Source: an uncultured Calothrix sp.
GTDB lineage: Bacteria > Cyanobacteriota > Cyanobacteriia > Cyanobacteriales > Nostocaceae
Reading direction: 5' to 3'
Assembly: GCA_937884685.1 (NCBI GenBank)
Contig: CAKZYM010000001.1
Location: 1-6,938, forward strand
Length of the DNA: 6,938 bases
Positions 4,647 to 6,938 of the stretch are shown here, piece by piece. Below the pieces are notes generated by a model, which saw only the letters and a list, made by a program, of their open reading frames with translations, was not told the origin of the DNA and did no database searches. The translations under genes and the position numbers were made by a program. How positions within the stretch are numbered: the first letter of the stretch is position 1; every line of letters starts with the position of its first letter.

Positions 4647-6905
4647 CTAACCTAACGAAAGAATCCTGGCATGGAAGAATGCCCAAGTGGTAACGATACC
4701 ACCTAATAAGTAGTGAGCTACTCCAACTGCACGACCTTGAGTAATGCTCAAAGCACGAGGCTGAATTGCGGGTGCAACTTTCAGTTTATTATGCGCCCAA
4801 ACGATAGACTCAATCAGTTCTTGCCAATAACCGCGACCGCTGAATAGGAACATTAAGCTAAATGCCCATATAAAGTGACCTGCTAAGAACATTAAACCGT
4901 ATGCAGAAAGCGCACTTCCGTAAGAGTTGATTACCTGTGAAGCCTGTGCCCACAAGAAATCGCGCAGCCAACCGTTGATGGTGATAGCACTTTGGGCAAA
5001 GTTACCGAAGGTGACGTGAGAGACGTTACCTGCTGCATCAACAGTTCCCCATACATCTGACTGCATCTTCCAACTAAAGTGGAAAATCACAATCGATAGG
5101 GAGTTATACATCCAGAACAATCCTAAAAATACGTGATCCCAACCGGATACCTGACAGGTACCACCACGTCCGGGACCGTCGCAAGGGAAGCGGAAACCTA
5201 AGTTTGCCTTATCTGGAATCAAACGAGAACTGCGAGCAAACAGTACACCTTTCAACAGAACCAAAACGGTTACGTGAATGGTAAACGCATGAATGTGGTG
5301 AACCATGAAGTCAGCGGTACCCAATGCAATAGGCATCATCGCTACTTTTCCACCGACAGCTACAACTCCACCACCAAACGCATAACTAACAGGTTCTAAT
5401 GCATTGGGTGCAGTGCCACCAGGTGCAAAGGTATGAAGATTTTGTACCCACTGAGCAAATACTGGCTGTAGCTGAATCGCCGTATCCGAGAACATATCTT
5501 GGGGGCGACCCAAAGCACGCATTGTGTCGTTGTGGATGTAAAGTCCAAAGCTGTGGAAGCCGAGGAATATACATACCCAGTTCAAGTGAGATATAATCGC
5601 GTCTCTGTGACGAATTACTCTATCCAGGAGGTTATCTTGGTTCACAACTGGGTCATAATCACGCACCATGAAAATGGCTGCGTGTGCTGCACCACCAACG
5701 ATACAGAATCCGCCAATCCACATATGATGAGTGAAGATACACAACTGAGTTGAATAGTCAGTTGCCAAATATGGATATGGAGGCATCGCGTACATATGAT
5801 GCGCGATGATAATCGTTAGCGAACCCAAGAAGGCAAGGTTTGTTGCCAATTGAGCGTGCCAAGAGGTGGTCATGTTTTCATAAAGTCCTTTGTGACCTTC
5901 GCCAGTAAAGGGTCCTTTATGATTTTCCAATATAGTCTTGATGCTATGACCGATACCCCAGTTGGTACGGTACATGTGACCTGCAACAATAAATACTACT
6001 GCAATTGCTAAATGGTGATGAGCAATGTCAGTCATCCATAAGCCACCAGTTACTGGGTTTAAACCGCCTTTGAAGGTCAAAATATCTGCATATTGACCCC
6101 AGTTCAAGGTGAAGAAAGGTGCTAATCCACTAGCAAAGCCGGGATAAAGCTCGGTTAATAGGTCTTTATTCAAAATGAACTCGTGAGGCAGTGGCACATC
6201 TTTCAATGCAACTCCCGCATCCAACAACTTGTTAGTTGGGTTAGATACGTGAATTAAGTGCCCAGCCCAGCCCAAGGAACCACAACCCAACAACACTGAT
6301 AAGTGGTGGTTGAGCATCGACTCCACATTCTGGAACCATTCCAATTTGGGAGCTTTCTTGTGATAGTGGAACCAACCGGCAAATAGCAATAAACCTGCTA
6401 AGACTAATCCGCCAATGGCAGTGCAATAAAGCTGGAAGGAATTGGTGATACCCCAACCGCGCCATATCTGGAATAATCCAGAGGTGATTTGAATTCCGTG
6501 GAATCCACCACCGACATCGGCATTCAAAATATCTTGTCCAACAATCGGCCAAACAACTTGAGCGCTTGGCTTGATGCTGAGTGGGTCGGTTAGCCAAGCT
6601 TCGTAGTTCGAGAACTTAGCACCGTGGAATATCATCCCGCTAAACCACAACATCACCACCGCTAAGTGGCCGAAGTGGGCTGCGAATATCTTGCGGGATA
6701 TATCTTCTAAATCACTTGTATGTGTATCAAAATCGTGGGCGAGTGCGTGTAGGTTCCAAATCCAAGTGGTGGTTTTGGGTCCCTTAGCTAAAGTTCTGTC
6801 GAAGTGACCGGGCTTACCCCATCGTTCAAACGAAGTTGGTACTGGGTCGTTATCAACTATTACTCTTGCTTTCTTTTCCTCTCGCTCCGGAGGACTGATT
6901 GTCAT
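4647..6905 (-). CDS. psaA: Photosystem I P700 apoprotein A1 (PsaA)
   Basis: PsaA is the partner of PsaB in the photosystem I core and carries the other P700 chlorophyll (chlorophyll a'), half of FX, one A0 and one phylloquinone. The 752-residue length is normal. C575 and C584 in FPCDGPGRGGTC are FX ligands. H677 (AGHFIW) is the P700 ligand, M685 the A0 ligand, and S689 and W694 (SGRGYWQE) frame the phylloquinone. T740 is at the place of the threonine that hydrogen-bonds the P700 chlorophyll a'. Antenna histidine clusters include HHH 296-298 and HH 393-394. The start MTISPPEREEKKARVIV at ATG 6905 is the family start and has a near-perfect ribosome site. It is the first gene of the psa operon in this window; its promoter lies beyond the right edge. 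The gene is intact, stop TAG. Confidence 0.99.
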   Translation of the reverse strand: MTISPPEREEKKARVIVDNDPVPTSFERWGKPGHFDRTLAKGPKTTTWIWNLHALAHDFDTHTSDLEDISRKIFAAHFGHLAVVMLWFSGMIFHGAKFSNYEAWLTDPLSIKPSAQVVWPIVGQDILNADVGGGFHGIQITSGLFQIWRGWGITNSFQLYCTAIGGLVLAGLLLFAGWFHYHKKAPKLEWFQNVESMLNHHLSVLLGCGSLGWAGHLIHVSNPTNKLLDAGVALKDVPLPHEFILNKDLLTELYPGFASGLAPFFTLNWGQYADILTFKGGLNPVTGGLWMTDIAHHHLAIAVVFIVAGHMYRTNWGIGHSIKTILENHKGPFTGEGHKGLYENMTTSWHAQLATNLAFLGSLTIIIAHHMYAMPPYPYLATDYSTQLCIFTHHMWIGGFCIVGGAAHAAIFMVRDYDPVVNQDNLLDRVIRHRDAIISHLNWVCIFLGFHSFGLYIHNDTMRALGRPQDMFSDTAIQLQPVFAQWVQNLHTFAPGGTAPNALEPVSYAFGGGVVAVGGKVAMMPIALGTADFMVHHIHAFTIHVTVLVLLKGVLFARSSRLIPDKANLGFRFPCDGPGRGGTCQVSGWDHVFLGLFWMYNSLSIVIFHFSWKMQSDVWGTVDAAGNVSHVTFGNFAQSAITINGWLRDFLWAQASQVINSYGSALSAYGLMFLAGHFIWAFSLMFLFSGRGYWQELIESIVWAHNKLKVAPAIQPRALSITQGRAVGVAHYLLGGIVTTWAFFHARILSLG

Positions 6906-6909
6906 TCGA

Positions 6910-6915
6910 CCTCCT
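6910..6915 (-). promoter_or_regulatory. psaA ribosome binding site
   Basis: AGGAGG (within GAGAGGAGGT) on the minus strand lies 4 nt before the ATG at 6905. This strong match to the anti-Shine-Dalgarno decides the psaA start and contrasts with the weaker, distant site of psaB. Confidence 0.85.
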
Positions 6916-6938
6916 CTCTAAAAAAAGGACTGAGGATT

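Noticed and set aside
2738..5753. Several plus- and minus-strand open frames inside psaB and psaA
   Set aside because: They lie wholly or almost wholly within highly conserved photosystem I genes and show only reversed or shifted versions of them.
2167..6905. Possibility that these are far-red-light (FaRLiP) psaA/psaB paralogues
   Set aside because: No other FaRLiP-type gene (rfpABC, chlF, far-red apc or psb genes) lies in the window, and diagnostic residues cannot be judged without alignment. The canonical operon is the simpler reading.

Overview
The window comes from a cyanobacterium. It carries psaA and psaB, the two large reaction-centre subunits of photosystem I, in the usual psaA-psaB order on the minus strand. 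The dispersed and heptameric intergenic repeats and the style of the CRISPR repeat suggest a filamentous Nostocales-type genome; that placement is an inference. No ribosomal or tRNA gene is present to test it.

Layout from left to right. (1) 28-352 is a CRISPR array with five 37-nt repeats and four spacers, and possibly a fifth spacer cut by the window edge. Its repeat hairpin, its ATTGAAAC end and its decayed left-most repeat all indicate transcription on the minus strand, so the leader is the AT/GC-mosaic stretch to its right (353 to about 552). No cas gene is in the window. (2) 716-1108 (+) is a small NTF2/SnoaL-like protein, divergent from the array. (3) 1178-2106 is a repeat-rich accessory block. 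It holds an intact REP-associated tyrosine transposase (RAYT, 1234-1698, minus) enclosed by a nearly perfect 34-bp inverted pair of REP-like hairpins. Further REP copies follow, two of them in an 84-bp-period tandem duplication that ends in the U-tract of the psaB terminator. (4) 2098-2135 is a strong intrinsic terminator for the psa operon. (5) 2167-4392 is psaB and 4647-6905 is psaA, both complete, with every cofactor ligand I checked present. (6) The 254-bp gap between psaA and psaB holds two blocks of eight heptamers in opposite orientation. In the dicistronic mRNA these could pair into a long imperfect stem.

How it works together: PsaA and PsaB form the heterodimer that carries P700, A0, the phylloquinones and FX in the thylakoid membrane, and they are very probably co-transcribed. 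The promoter lies beyond the right edge. The CRISPR array supplies crRNAs but needs Cas proteins encoded elsewhere. The RAYT and its REPs look like a self-contained module inserted downstream of the psa operon. The best candidates for something little described are this cyanobacterial RAYT/REP unit with a compensatory stem change, the mirror-image heptamer blocks between psaA and psaB, and the repeated motif of the CRISPR leader.
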